A stretch of DNA of 64,000 bases, from NCBI RefSeq assembly GCF_000350485.1, contig NZ_AORV01000021.1, forward strand, positions 124,001-188,000. Direction: 5' to 3'. Positions 17,868-28,400 of the stretch are shown here, in pieces. Source of the stretch: Ruminiclostridium cellobioparum subsp. termitidis CT1112 (lineage in GTDB: Bacteria; Bacillota; Clostridia; Acetivibrionales; DSM-1351). Below the pieces are notes generated by a model that made no database searches, was not told the origin of the DNA, and worked only from the letters and a program-made list of their open reading frames with translations. Each line of letters starts with the position of its first letter. The stretch's first letter is position 1. The position numbers and the translations under genes were made by a program.

Positions 17868-19535
17868 TTATATCTCCATTATTATAGGAAGTATCATAGG
17901 TTTGCGCTTTGTCTTTTCATAGATGCAGTCCTTAAGTGCTTCACGGATGGCGGTTTTTCTTATTGACCAGTCTCCGTGATTTTTTCCGTCGCACTTGTAA
18001 ACAGCCTTTTTGGCGATTTCCTTAAGCTGCTCCATAAGGTCTTCGGATTCGCGGACATACACGAAGCCTCTCGAAATTATATCAGGACCGGCAACAACAT
18101 TTCCTGTGTCACCTTCGATTGTTATTACCACTACAATCAAACCATCCTGTGACAGGTGCTTTCTGTCCCTCAAAACGACATTTCCAACGTCACCGACTCC
18201 CAAACCATCCACAAGAACCTTGCCGGCTGTCACACTGCCGTTGATTTTGGCAGAATCTCCGGTAAGCTCAAGTACTTTTCCTATATCCAGAATAAAGATG
18301 TCATCCTTGTTCATACCCATTTTGACGGCCAGATCGGCATGCTGTCTCAAATGTCTGTGCTCACCGTGCACCGGCATAAAGAATTTCGGTTTTACCAGGC
18401 AGTGTATGAGTTTGATCTCCTCCTGGCAGGCGTGTCCCGAAACGTGGGTATCGGCCAGAGCTTCATATATGACATTTGCACCTTTCTTGAAAAGCTCGTT
18501 TATAACTCTTGAAATGAGTTTTTCATTTCCGGGAATAGGTGAAGCTGAGATTATAACAGTATCGCCCGGAACAATTTCCACCTTCTTGTGCTCTGAAAAA
18601 GTTATCCTTGTCAACGCAGACATGGGTTCTCCCTGACTGCCTGTGGTGATTATGACAAGTTTATCCTGGGGCACCTTATCCATGTTTTCCATATCGACAA
18701 GCACACCTTCGGGAACATTCAAATAGCCCAGTTCCATTGCTACATTAACCACATTTATCATACTTCTGCCGATAACGGTTACTTTTCTGCCGAATTTCAC
18801 AGCAGCATTAAATATTTGCTGCACTCTGTGCACATTGGATGCAAAGGTGGCGACAAGAATCCTGCTTCTGCAGTTCATGAAAATCTCGTTAAAGGTTTCA
18901 CCCACAGTACGTTCCGACATGGTGTAGCCTTCCTTTTCAACATTGGTGCTGTCACACATAAGAAGCAAAACACCTTTTTTGCCCAGTTCGGCCAGTCTGG
19001 CCAAATCCATAGGCGCTCCCTCAATAGGAGTGTAGTCGATTTTAAAATCACCTGTGTGAACAATGGTTCCAACGGGTGAAAAAATTGCCAGAGAAACCGA
19101 ATCTGCAATACTGTGCGTTGCTCTGATAAATTCCACCTTGAAAGCACCAAGTTCAATTGTCTGTCCGGGATTGACAGTCTGCAGATGTACAGCATCAATA
19201 AGACCGTGTTCCTCCAGTTTATATTTCACAAGCCCCAGAGTTAATTTTGTTCCATATACCGGAACATTAAGCTCTCTCAAAACATAGGGAAGAGCGCCGA
19301 TATGATCTTCATGCCCATGAGTGAGCACTATTGCTCTTACCTTTTCCTTATTTTTAATCAAATAACTTACATCCGGTATAACTAAGTCTATTCCAAGCAT
19401 TTCATCTTCGGGAAATGAAAGTCCGCAGTCAACTACGACAATATCATCACCGTATTCGAAAGCTGTAATATTTTTACCTATCTCCTGCAAACCACCCAGT
19501 GGTATCACTTTTAATTTCTTTTTACTTTTTGACAC
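17868..19535 (-). CDS. rnj: Ribonuclease J
   Basis: A 555-residue RNase J. The metallo-beta-lactamase motif HGHEDHIGALPY is at 73-84; beta-CASP motifs follow (FNEIFMNCRSRILVATFASNVHRVQQI; SGHACQEEIKLIHCLVKPKFFMPVHGEHRHL), and the C-terminal domain ends at KPMILPIIMEI. It is a 5' exonuclease and endonuclease central to mRNA turnover and rRNA maturation in Firmicutes. The start is GTG at 19535, set by GGAGGATTAATT. The glycosyltransferase gene upstream ends 48 bases away and is possibly co-transcribed. Confidence 0.97.
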   Translation of the reverse strand: MSKSKKKLKVIPLGGLQEIGKNITAFEYGDDIVVVDCGLSFPEDEMLGIDLVIPDVSYLIKNKEKVRAIVLTHGHEDHIGALPYVLRELNVPVYGTKLTLGLVKYKLEEHGLIDAVHLQTVNPGQTIELGAFKVEFIRATHSIADSVSLAIFSPVGTIVHTGDFKIDYTPIEGAPMDLARLAELGKKGVLLLMCDSTNVEKEGYTMSERTVGETFNEIFMNCRSRILVATFASNVHRVQQIFNAAVKFGRKVTVIGRSMINVVNVAMELGYLNVPEGVLVDMENMDKVPQDKLVIITTGSQGEPMSALTRITFSEHKKVEIVPGDTVIISASPIPGNEKLISRVINELFKKGANVIYEALADTHVSGHACQEEIKLIHCLVKPKFFMPVHGEHRHLRQHADLAVKMGMNKDDIFILDIGKVLELTGDSAKINGSVTAGKVLVDGLGVGDVGNVVLRDRKHLSQDGLIVVVITIEGDTGNVVAGPDIISRGFVYVRESEDLMEQLKEIAKKAVYKCDGKNHGDWSIRKTAIREALKDCIYEKTKRKPMILPIIMEI

Positions 19536-19583
19536 AATTAATCCTCCAATTTAAGTGTATAAATTAATCTTTAATATAGGATT

Positions 19584-20765
19584 TCATCCTCGGCCTTTAT
19601 ATTGTGAGATAACTTGCTTATACTCATCCAGTATGGTATCGGTAATATTATCCCAGTTATAAAGCCTATGTACTTTTTTTAATGCATTATTTTTAATTCT
19701 TTCCGTCAAGCCATTATTTTTCAGCAGCTCCAATATGCAATCTGCAAGGGAATTGGAATTTCCACTGTAAAACTTCATTCCATCCTCCCTGTGATCAACT
19801 ATCTCGCTTAGTCCTCCAACATCTGATACAACAACAGGAATGCCTGCTACCATTCCTTCCAGTGCAACAATGCCAAAAGGTTCATACGTGCTTGGAAATA
19901 CAGCTATATCGGAACATTTATAAAGCTTTAACAATACCTCCTCACTTACGAAGCCTGTAAAATACACCTTGTGGGTAATATTCAGCTCTTCGCTTAATTC
20001 AGTCAGATTATTTAAACACGGTCCTTTGCCCGCAATTACAAACTTTACATCATTATAATTTTTTAAAATCTCCGGTATGGCATTTAATAAAACATGTACT
20101 CCCTTTTCATTCACTAGTCTTCCCACAAAAAAAACAATTTTTTCATTACCGGCAGCATAATTTTGTCTGAAAACAGGGTCGGCCGCCATGTTGTCAAACT
20201 TTTTCAGATCAATGCCATTATTGATAATCCTGAGCTTTTTATTGTCGGTATTAAATACGTTCACCAGTTCTTTCCACATATAATTGCTGTTTACGATTAT
20301 CCTGTCGGATTCGTTAATCAGCCAGCTTTCCACACTATTTATTGTTCTCTGCATATCATTATGTATTCCGCAATTTCTTCCATACTCGGTAGCGTGGATA
20401 GTTGTAATAAGCGGAAGACAAAAAGATTTTTTCAGAATTCTCGCTGCATAGGCTATAAGCCAGTCATGCCCATGTATTATATCAAATTTCGTATTTTTAA
20501 CAAGGTCTACTGCATATTCAACCATGGCAAAGTTGAGCTGCATTACCCATTCTACAAAATTATTTGAAGCATTGTTATAGACATGCACTCTATGTACAGT
20601 CACAAATTTATCCAGCTCATGCTCTGCCGTTCCCGGTTCCCAACAGGTGATAACATGAACTTCATTGCCGCATCTGCCCAAGTTCTGAGCCAACTCATAA
20701 ACTACCCGGGAAATTCCGCCTATTATTCTTGGAGGATACTCCCAAGACAGCATCAAAATTCTCAT
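19584..20765 (-). CDS. Glycosyltransferase family 4 (GlgA-like N-terminus)
   Basis: A 393-residue GT-B enzyme, starting MRILMLSWEYPPRIIGGISRVVYELAQNL, the glycogen/sucrose synthase style N-terminus. FVGRLVNEKGVHVLLNAIPEIL begins the donor-binding domain and EPFGIVALEGMVAGIPVVVSDVGGLSEIV contains the E-x7-E motif of retaining GT4 enzymes. The start at 20765 is preferred over GTG 20783 because GAGGAAGG precedes it. Acceptor and donor are unknown; a role in surface polysaccharide or glycogen-like polymers is possible. Confidence 0.9.
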   Translation of the reverse strand: MRILMLSWEYPPRIIGGISRVVYELAQNLGRCGNEVHVITCWEPGTAEHELDKFVTVHRVHVYNNASNNFVEWVMQLNFAMVEYAVDLVKNTKFDIIHGHDWLIAYAARILKKSFCLPLITTIHATEYGRNCGIHNDMQRTINSVESWLINESDRIIVNSNYMWKELVNVFNTDNKKLRIINNGIDLKKFDNMAADPVFRQNYAAGNEKIVFFVGRLVNEKGVHVLLNAIPEILKNYNDVKFVIAGKGPCLNNLTELSEELNITHKVYFTGFVSEEVLLKLYKCSDIAVFPSTYEPFGIVALEGMVAGIPVVVSDVGGLSEIVDHREDGMKFYSGNSNSLADCILELLKNNGLTERIKNNALKKVHRLYNWDNITDTILDEYKQVISQYKGRG

Positions 20766-21081
20766 AACCTTCCTCAATTTCACCGACGAGTAGTTTTTTG
20801 AAAATCAACCTTTTCAATTATACATAATATTACAATTGCTTTTATTATTCTATCATACCAAATTTATTTTTTCAAAAAACATTTAAACCCTGTTCATATA
20901 TTATTCATTTACCAATTATTTACCCAGTCTAAACACCATAACCGGAATATTCTTCACTATTGCCCGGATATGCAATTCAATAAACCGGTGCGACACTATA
21001 CGTTTCTCTATTTACAGCATATTCCAGTAATTACAAATTATAAACCCGCGTATTCTATTCCCCGCCATTATCAAATACATA
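20766..21081. other. Intergenic region without recognised gene
   Basis: About 316 AT-rich bases between the glycosyltransferase gene and the small-RNA promoter. I see no ORF with a ribosome binding site and no RNA fold of a known class. Confidence 0.6.
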
Positions 21082-21110
21082 TTGACACAAAATGTATTTG
21101 ATTTTATAAT
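21082..21110 (+). promoter_or_regulatory. Perfect sigma-A consensus promoter
   Basis: TTGACA at 21082-21087, exactly 17 bases, TATAAT at 21105-21110. All twelve positions match consensus. No protein gene with a ribosome binding site lies downstream on this strand before the terminator at 21178. Confidence 0.85.
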
Positions 21111-21116
21111 AATACT

Positions 21117-21202
21117 ACTATTAATGACGATCTCTTTTGTTTTACCCGGACGATTAAACGAAAAAGATATGTAAGGGGCAGAAGTTTTTACTTCTGCTTT
21201 TT
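21117..21202 (+). ncRNA. Candidate small RNA of about 86 nt
   Basis: The unit is defined by the consensus promoter just upstream and by a factor-independent terminator at its end (GCAGAAG, loop of six, CTTCTGC, then TTTTT, 21178-21202). Between them ATCTCTTTTGTTT and AAACGAAAAAGAT can pair with one mismatch and one G-U, giving a first hairpin. A 16-codon frame starts at ATG 21124, almost at the predicted 5' end, without a ribosome binding site; a leaderless peptide is the alternative. It is not 6S RNA, tmRNA, SRP RNA or a known riboswitch by size or motif. Confidence 0.6.
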
Positions 21203-21290
21203 GCATTGTATCGGAAATTTTTTCATCTATATACCCATCAACCCGGTAATTCCATAAACCATTATATTCATATTTCAAAATTACATAAAA

Positions 21291-21322
21291 AAAGTATTTC
21301 AATTTTAAAATTGAAATACTTT
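21291..21322 (-). terminator. Terminator of tRNA-Gln
   Basis: A perfect palindrome built on AAAGTATTTCAATTTT and its complement, just beyond the CCA of the tRNA on the minus strand, followed by a run of seven T on that strand. Confidence 0.9.
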
Positions 21323-21323
21323 T

Positions 21324-21397
21324 TGGCTGCGGGTTAAGGATTTGAACCCTAACAAACTGAGCCAGAGTCAGTCGTGCTGCCGTTACACAAACCCGCA
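21324..21397 (-). tRNA. tRNA-Gln (anticodon CTG)
   Basis: A 74-base tRNA on the minus strand. The acceptor stem pairs TGCGGGT with ACCCGCA (U1-A72, usual for glutamine); the anticodon stem is ACTGA/TCAGT around loop CTCTGGC, giving anticodon CTG; the T-loop is TTCAAAT; discriminator G and encoded CCA end the gene. Confidence 0.93.
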
Positions 21398-21415
21398 ACG
21401 TTTTCAACAAGGAGT

Positions 21416-21444
21416 ATTTTAGCACGGCCCAATTATTATGTCAA
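21416..21444 (-). promoter_or_regulatory. Sigma-A promoter of tRNA-Gln
   Basis: On the minus strand TTGACA (21444-21439), a 17-base spacer, TAAAAT (21421-21416), 18 bases ahead of the mature tRNA. Confidence 0.88.
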
Positions 21445-21590
21445 TACATTTTTAACAATATTATTTTTATTCGTAAAATCAAATTTTAAATTCCACTTTT
21501 TTTATGCTATTTTTTCATTGCTTACCCTGTTCATTTTTTTTCGATCCCGGGGTAAATATGTTATCCCGATGTCTTAACGGGCAAAACTGC

Positions 21591-24500
21591 CTATATTTCT
21601 ACAAGCTCACCTGTTGAGAACAGGTATATGTAGCGTTGGGCGACTTTTAAGCCCGTAAGTTTTTCCAGGGCTCTCGAATAATAGGACAGCTGAACTTCAT
21701 ATCTGGCTTTGACTTTTTCGGCATTGCCCGCTTCCATGTAGTCTGTCTTGTAATCTATGAGCACAAGCTTATCCGACTCTTCAAAGTAACAGTCAATAAC
21801 TCCCTGCAGCAGTATTGTTACATCAGGGTCGACCTGTACGTCGGGGTTTTCGTATAGTTCTGCAAAGGGCAGTTCAAGATTGAAGGGCACCTCTCTATAA
21901 ACCTTTTCTGCCGCCGTCACCCTCCTGCCGATATCAGAATTTATAAACCGCCTGATCTTATTTATATCAATAATTTCCGCCTGCTGCAAAGTTATCAGTT
22001 CCCTGCTGACCATTTCCGAGAGCTGGCCCTCTATATCCCCATCGGCAAAGTCAATATGCTGCATGACAAAGTGCGTGACAGTGCCCTTTTCAGCAGAAGA
22101 GAGTCCCTTTCTTTCCTGCAGAAAGGCCGGTTTTTTTATACCTGTGGTTTTTAGTATACTTGAATCCTCACCCTCGTCGTTTATATTGAAGTATCTTTTT
22201 AGTTCGGTAACAGACAGTTTGGAAGGTATGCCTGTCATTGTGATATAGGGATACTTCCAGGAAAGCCGTCTTTTAATCTCTTCTGTCATATTGCGGTCAA
22301 AATCCTGCTTCTTTTCAAGCCATTCCATAATATCAACCCGGTCCTTATCTTCGGTATCAAGTTTGCCGGTGATGGAAATGTCTTCGCTCTTCCATAGAGA
22401 AACCTTCCATAGGGCTTCTCCCTCAATTTGGGGAAGTTGGGCATCATTCCCCGTCCCTGCCGCAAAACGAAGATTGAGTGCATTTTCATGCCTCATAACG
22501 GCCGGACATATCCAGTCAAGATAATTTTGCGCTCTGACCATCTCATGAGCAGGAAATTTGGGCTGCTGACTGCCGGCTATTGAAAGCCATTTGGCAGCGG
22601 CCTTTTCCAGATTGCCCACCGCTCCTGTCAGGATCAGTTTTTCTCTCGCTCTGGTAAGGGCTACATACAATATGCGCATTTCCTCCGACAGGGTTTCCAT
22701 TCTAATCTTCTGAGCTATGGAAAGCTTTGGCACCGACGGGTATCTGATTCTCTTTCTATGGTCGACAAAGTCAGGCCCGAAACCCAGTTCCTGATGAAGC
22801 AGTATTCCCTTGTACATGTCCTGGAAATTGAACTTTTTTCCGCAGCCGCTGACAAAGACCACCGGAAACTCCAGGCCTTTGCTTTTATGTATGCTCATGA
22901 GCCTGACCACATTGTCATTTTCACCGAGTACTTTGGCACTCCCCATGTCTCCCCGGCCGGTTTTAAGCTTGTCAATAAAGTTTATAAAGTTGAACAGACC
23001 CTTGTAGCTGGTTTTCTCAAACTGGAGAGCACGTTCGAACAGCACCCTGAGATTGGCCTGCTTCCGCTCACCGTCCCGCATGGCTCCAACAATGCTGAAG
23101 TAGCCGGTATCACTGTAAAGCTGCCAGATGAGCTTGTGAGTGGACATATACATGGACATGGCTCTCCACTGTTCAAGGCGGCCGATAAAAGCTCCTGCTT
23201 TCAGACCGGCTCCGGCCGGGTTTTCCGCCAAAAGCTTAAGCGCATCAAACAGGGCGGCTTTCCTGTCTGCCAATCTCAATTCTGCCAGATCGTCAGTACT
23301 GAAATTTGCTATGGGGGACCTGAGAACAGATAAAAGCGGAATATCCTGGTAAGGGTTATCTATTATTTGGAGCAGCGACAGGACTACCTGTACTTCAGGG
23401 GTTTTGAAAAAACCGCTCCCCGTATCGGCAAAGGCAGGGATTCCAAAGCCTGCAAGCTCCTCACAAAACACTTCTGTCCAATTCTTTGTAGTTCTCAGCA
23501 GGATGACTATATCCCTGAACTGCAATTCCCTGTATCGGTTTGCTTTTTTGTCAAAGATGCAGAATCTTTTACCCTCCCTGTCAGTCTGCAGCAGTTGGGC
23601 AATTCTGCCTGCCACCATGCGTGCCTCCTTTTGAAGGTTGTCCAGTATTTCTTCCTCTTCCTGCGGTTCGGCCTCCTCCTCGTCTTCTTCGTTTTCACCT
23701 TCGGCACTCGGGGCGGCTGCAGTTTCCATAAGCAGCAGTTCCATATCCCCGCCCACAATACATTCTGCTTCATTATTTTCAGGAAAACCTGCACCGGGAT
23801 TCAATCTTTCAGCTTCGTCATAATCAAGTTCTCCCACGCTTTCAGACATTATCTGCTCAAATATGTAATTTACCCCGTCCACTACTTCTTTTCTGCTCCT
23901 GAAGTTTTTAAAAAGCAGGATCTTTCTGTACAAACCCTCGGACTGATCCGAATAGCTGTTGTATTTGTTCATGAACAATTCCGGCCTGGCCTGCCTGAAC
24001 CTGTATATACTCTGCTTAACGTCACCCACCATGAAAACATTCGGTCTGCCTCTGTCTTCTCTGGAAATCATACCGATTATTATCTCCTGGACAAGATTAC
24101 TGTCCTGGTATTCATCCACAAGTATTTCCGAGAATTTGTCCTTATAGGCGGCTGCAACGGCTGAAGGGCGGATTTGTCCCTCTTCATCCGTCTCAGAGAG
24201 AATTTTAAGGCAGAAATGCTCCAGATCGTTGAAATCTACCGCAGCTTTCAGCTGCTTTTTCCCTGAATATCTGCTTCCAAACTCAATTACCAGCCGTGAT
24301 GCACATTTTAGCAGGGGATACATTGCTCTGAGGTCGGAAATAATTTCTTCCGATTTCTGAAAGAAAACTTCTTCCCTAAGATTTTTTATACAGGCTTTCA
24401 ATTCATCCCTGACCTGTTTGACCTGCTCCTGTACCGGCTTGTCGGCATCCTTGCCGCAGTTGGGCAGTCTGCCGAAATCAAAATTCCCGAGATAACAATA

Positions 24501-25376
24501 GATTTCATCCCACTTGGCAGACTGTATATGTTCACCGCCTTCATGTACCGGTTCAGGCTGTTTTCGGCCTTGTATGAGGTCTATCAGTTCTGAAAGCATG
24601 CTCAGATCCTCCTGGAATACCGGCAGGTATTTATCCAGTCCCACTGCATATTTCAGCTTGCTGCAAGCGGCTTCAACAATACCCTGTAAGCCTTTCAGAC
24701 TCAGCTCGGCCGACTGTATGATTACCCTTCCCCATTCCGTACTTCCAAAGTCTCCTCCCAAATCAGGAGCAAATTTTTCAGCCTGGTCTGTGAGCCATTG
24801 CTCGGGCCAGGGATAACTCTGTACAAAACCGTATATATTCATTATCATTTCCTGCAGCTTCTGATCATCACGGTTTGTACCATAGGACTCCAGTAAATCA
24901 AAGAAATCCTGATTTTTTTCCTCATCTTCATATATTTCTTCAAAGAGCTCATTTATAGTTTCCAGCTTCATCAGTGAAGCTTCTGTTTCATCAAGTATTC
25001 TGAAATTGGGATCTATATCCAGGCTCTGAAAATTGTTTCTGATGACCTCCAGGCAGAAGGAGTGTATGGTAGTGATGGATGCCTTGTTCAACAGTGCCAG
25101 CTGCCTCTGAATGCTTCTGGAAGCTTTCTTTTCCTCTATGGCCCTTGATATTGCCGCTGCGATTCTCTCTCTCATCTCAGTGGCGGCAGCATTGGTAAAA
25201 GTCACTACCAGCAGAGAATCTATATCAATGGGCTCTTTTTCATCCATGATTTTTTGTATTATTCTCTCAACAAGAACTGCTGTTTTTCCGGCACCGGCTG
25301 CTGCTGCCACCAGTAAATTGCAGTCCTTTTCGGATATGGCAGCCTGCTGCTCCCTTGTCCACATGGTTTCAGCCAT
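21591..25376 (-). CDS. addA: ATP-dependent helicase/nuclease subunit A
   Basis: The start is placed at ATG 25376 because GGAGGTTAAT lies directly before it; the frame is open further upstream without a better site. The 1261-residue UvrD-like protein has Walker A AAAGAGKT at 25-32, ILVDEYQDSN (Walker B), the MSIHKSKGLEFPVVFV motif, a late YVALTRAREKLILTG motif, and a C-terminal RecB-type nuclease with VLIDYKTDY (Asp1208, Lys1210). With AddB it resects double-strand breaks for RecA-dependent repair, the RecBCD equivalent of Firmicutes. An acidic low-complexity segment of about 25 residues near 557-580 (EGENEEDEEEAEPQEEEE) looks like an insertion in a linker. addB ends 91 bases upstream. Confidence 0.97.
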   Translation of the reverse strand: MAETMWTREQQAAISEKDCNLLVAAAAGAGKTAVLVERIIQKIMDEKEPIDIDSLLVVTFTNAAATEMRERIAAAISRAIEEKKASRSIQRQLALLNKASITTIHSFCLEVIRNNFQSLDIDPNFRILDETEASLMKLETINELFEEIYEDEEKNQDFFDLLESYGTNRDDQKLQEMIMNIYGFVQSYPWPEQWLTDQAEKFAPDLGGDFGSTEWGRVIIQSAELSLKGLQGIVEAACSKLKYAVGLDKYLPVFQEDLSMLSELIDLIQGRKQPEPVHEGGEHIQSAKWDEIYCYLGNFDFGRLPNCGKDADKPVQEQVKQVRDELKACIKNLREEVFFQKSEEIISDLRAMYPLLKCASRLVIEFGSRYSGKKQLKAAVDFNDLEHFCLKILSETDEEGQIRPSAVAAAYKDKFSEILVDEYQDSNLVQEIIIGMISREDRGRPNVFMVGDVKQSIYRFRQARPELFMNKYNSYSDQSEGLYRKILLFKNFRSRKEVVDGVNYIFEQIMSESVGELDYDEAERLNPGAGFPENNEAECIVGGDMELLLMETAAAPSAEGENEEDEEEAEPQEEEEILDNLQKEARMVAGRIAQLLQTDREGKRFCIFDKKANRYRELQFRDIVILLRTTKNWTEVFCEELAGFGIPAFADTGSGFFKTPEVQVVLSLLQIIDNPYQDIPLLSVLRSPIANFSTDDLAELRLADRKAALFDALKLLAENPAGAGLKAGAFIGRLEQWRAMSMYMSTHKLIWQLYSDTGYFSIVGAMRDGERKQANLRVLFERALQFEKTSYKGLFNFINFIDKLKTGRGDMGSAKVLGENDNVVRLMSIHKSKGLEFPVVFVSGCGKKFNFQDMYKGILLHQELGFGPDFVDHRKRIRYPSVPKLSIAQKIRMETLSEEMRILYVALTRAREKLILTGAVGNLEKAAAKWLSIAGSQQPKFPAHEMVRAQNYLDWICPAVMRHENALNLRFAAGTGNDAQLPQIEGEALWKVSLWKSEDISITGKLDTEDKDRVDIMEWLEKKQDFDRNMTEEIKRRLSWKYPYITMTGIPSKLSVTELKRYFNINDEGEDSSILKTTGIKKPAFLQERKGLSSAEKGTVTHFVMQHIDFADGDIEGQLSEMVSRELITLQQAEIIDINKIRRFINSDIGRRVTAAEKVYREVPFNLELPFAELYENPDVQVDPDVTILLQGVIDCYFEESDKLVLIDYKTDYMEAGNAEKVKARYEVQLSYYSRALEKLTGLKVAQRYIYLFSTGELVEI

Positions 25377-25467
25377 ATTAACCTCCATGAGTCGCATAGC
25401 GACCACAAAATGTAATGAAATCTCCTCACTCCTCATCTGCTATAAGGCTAATAAAGAGGTTCAGTAT

Positions 25468-28400
25468 TTAATGCTGCTCCAGCGTATCGTACATCAGCTT
25501 CCAGACGTCGTCGTTTCCTCTGTCATGCAGCAGCCTGAAGCTGTTCTCGTATTGAGTAAGGTCGAACTGGCATATTGAAGAGTAGCTGCAGTATTGACAG
25601 GAGGTAATTTTTTTCTTTTTATAGGGTTTAATAGGTACATTTCCCTTCATGATCTCTGCACACAAATCCTTCAGCAGTTTTTTTACATAGCCCTTCAAAA
25701 CCGTAAACTGCTCCAACGTGGCCACCGAGGACTTTCCCAGAGTTTCACCCTTGTTGATCCTGGCAGGAATTATCATGGAACTGCCCTCCATATCATTATC
25801 CATATGTCTTATAAGCTGAACATCCGCAAGCAGAAGGCCCTTCATTTTCAGCTTTTTCATGATGGCAGCTTCGATCTCTTCTGCAGTGGCAGTTCCGGAG
25901 CTCTTGACGATGGGGTCGTCCACCCTGAAATACAGCATCCCTCCCGGATACACAGCGCTGTCATTCTCCCTGCCCGGGTTCTCCCACAGTGCATCCATAT
26001 ATGTAATCAGCTGCATCTGCAAACCGTAATACACATCACTTAGCCGGAAATCCTTCTGCCCCGATTTGTAGTCCACAATCCTCAGATAGGTTCCGTCACT
26101 TGTTTTCAAGGCATCGACCCTGTCGATCCTTCCCACCAGGGTTATCTTCTCTCCCGAATCCAGTTCTATGACAATGGGAGGGAACTTGCCGCCTTCCCCA
26201 AAGTCCATTTCATAACCGACAGGCTCAAAGCTGCTCCTCCTGATATGCTCTGCGATAAGCCATACCGCTCTTGTAACTACTCTTTTAAGCCTTACGGTCA
26301 GAGCCCTGAACCTCTTCGAACCGCCTAAAATGGTATTTTTCATACCCTCAAGCAGGTTGTCTACTATTATTGATACCTGTTGGGCGCACCACTCTCTTTC
26401 AATAGCCCGCCAGGAAATTTCCTGCTCCTCCACCATTTTTGAAAACCGTTCAATTACCGAATGCATAAAGGTCCCCACATCGGGCGGGCTCAACTGGTAT
26501 ATCTTGCGTTCCCGCGCTCCCAGGCCATACTGTACGTAATACGCAAAGGGACAGGAGGTATATTTCTCAAGTCTGGATACACTGGAGTATGCATTGGCTC
26601 CGTACAACTGGCGTATTTTTTCCCTGCTTACCGGGAGCGCAATATTTTTGTATTTAAACGCATCCCCCATCAGTTCGCATTTCAGCTTCCATTCGGGCTG
26701 CGCCGAATACCACTCATAAACTCTCTGCCAGAGCGGACTTATCTCGGCACCGTTATTCCTTTCCCTCAAAGCCAGTACCAGCCTGTTGAAGACCGGCAGA
26801 GGCGAGGATATGAGCTGTACGTATTCCTCGTTATTTGCAGGCTTAAGCAGGTTGCTTTTACAGGCAACCTGAGGGAAAAGCTTCTTTATTCTCGAAATGA
26901 TGATTGACGGCCTCATGGTTTTTCCTTCATGATCCGCTATGGGCCAGCTCACACGCAAGTATTTTTTCGGTGTTGTCAAAGCCCTGTAGATCAGGTTCTG
27001 CTCGTCAAACACCTGGGTTTTTGTGTCGCTGGCCAGTTCCATGCCTCTGCTGTTGAGCACCAGCCTGTCGGCATCTGTAAGAATCCCCTCTTTCATGCCT
27101 GCCGAAGGGAAAACTCCGTCATTTGTGCCCAATATGTAGAGTGCCTTGACCTCATGGCTTTTTGAGTGTTCAACACTCCCTACCAGCACCTGGTCCAGGG
27201 ATACGGGTATTGAGGATATCTTATACTCTGCCAAACCTATCTTGAGGATATTTGTAAACCGCTCAACTCCGATGGCTTCCTCCCCCAGCACCTCCACCAC
27301 CTGGTCAAAAACCTCCATAAGTATATTCCAGACCTGCTCATATTCAGAGGCAAGCCGTAATTTTCCGGTTTTGTTAAACAGGTCTATATATTCTTCAATT
27401 CTGCCGTCAATACCCAGCTCCACAAGGTATTCATACAGGCAGCCGCAAAAATCCGCGGCTCTTTTTCTGCCTTTTGTTTTTTCTCTGAAACGGACAAGCG
27501 GCTCACAAATCATTTTACGTGTTTCATTGATTTCATAGAGCTGTTCTTCAATTGAAGAATCCGTTCTGTCATCTGGGACCAGTTCAGGATTCATAGTCCA
27601 CCCAGCTGCTTGAGTCCATCTGCTTCCCCTGATGCCGCAGGCCAGAACATAATTTTCCAGCTTGTCTATCCTTGATTTGTCAAAATCGAGAAGCCCCGAT
27701 TTCAAGTACCTGAAAACCGACTCATAGGACCAGTTTTCAATAAATATCTCCAGCATTGACAAAACAAGCTTTATGAGCGGGTGGTCGGATATCTCGGCTT
27801 TTGAATCTATAAAGCAGGGTATGCCGTACTCCTCAAAAATCACTTCCATCAATTCCTGATATCCGGCGAGATTTCTTGTAACTACGGCTATGTCCTTATA
27901 TCTCAGGCCCTTGTCCCTGCACTGCCTGATAATATCTGACGCGCATTCCTCTATTTCGGTATATATGTTAACCGCTTCAAACAGCTCTATATCCGAAGTC
28001 TGTTTTGCATAGACATCATATGGATATGTAAAATAATTTTTCTCCAGAGCCACCAGTTCCACACTGTCCTTGAACCTTGGAGGCACTTTGCCGCAGCAGC
28101 CCACAGGAGGCAGTACATCAACCAGATTTGTCCCGGCAAAGCTTACGAACTTTTTATAGGCTTTTTTTGTTGAATAAAATACATCCGAAAGGTCGGAGGC
28201 CTCATCCTCCAAAACATCGGTACACACAGTTATGTATACCATATCGGCCCTGGTCATCAGCTTGGAAATGACCTCGAACTCCTGTGGAGTAAAGCCTGAA
28301 AAGCCGTCTATCCATATCTCGGCATTATCATACATCCTGGTATCGTCCAGCTTCATGGCCAGGAGTGTCAGCTCGTCATCAGCATCCCTGTACCGGGCAT

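Noticed and set aside
21012-21425. Open frame of 137 codons on the minus strand
   Set aside because: It runs through tRNA-Gln, its terminator and the complement of the small-RNA unit; no ribosome binding site.
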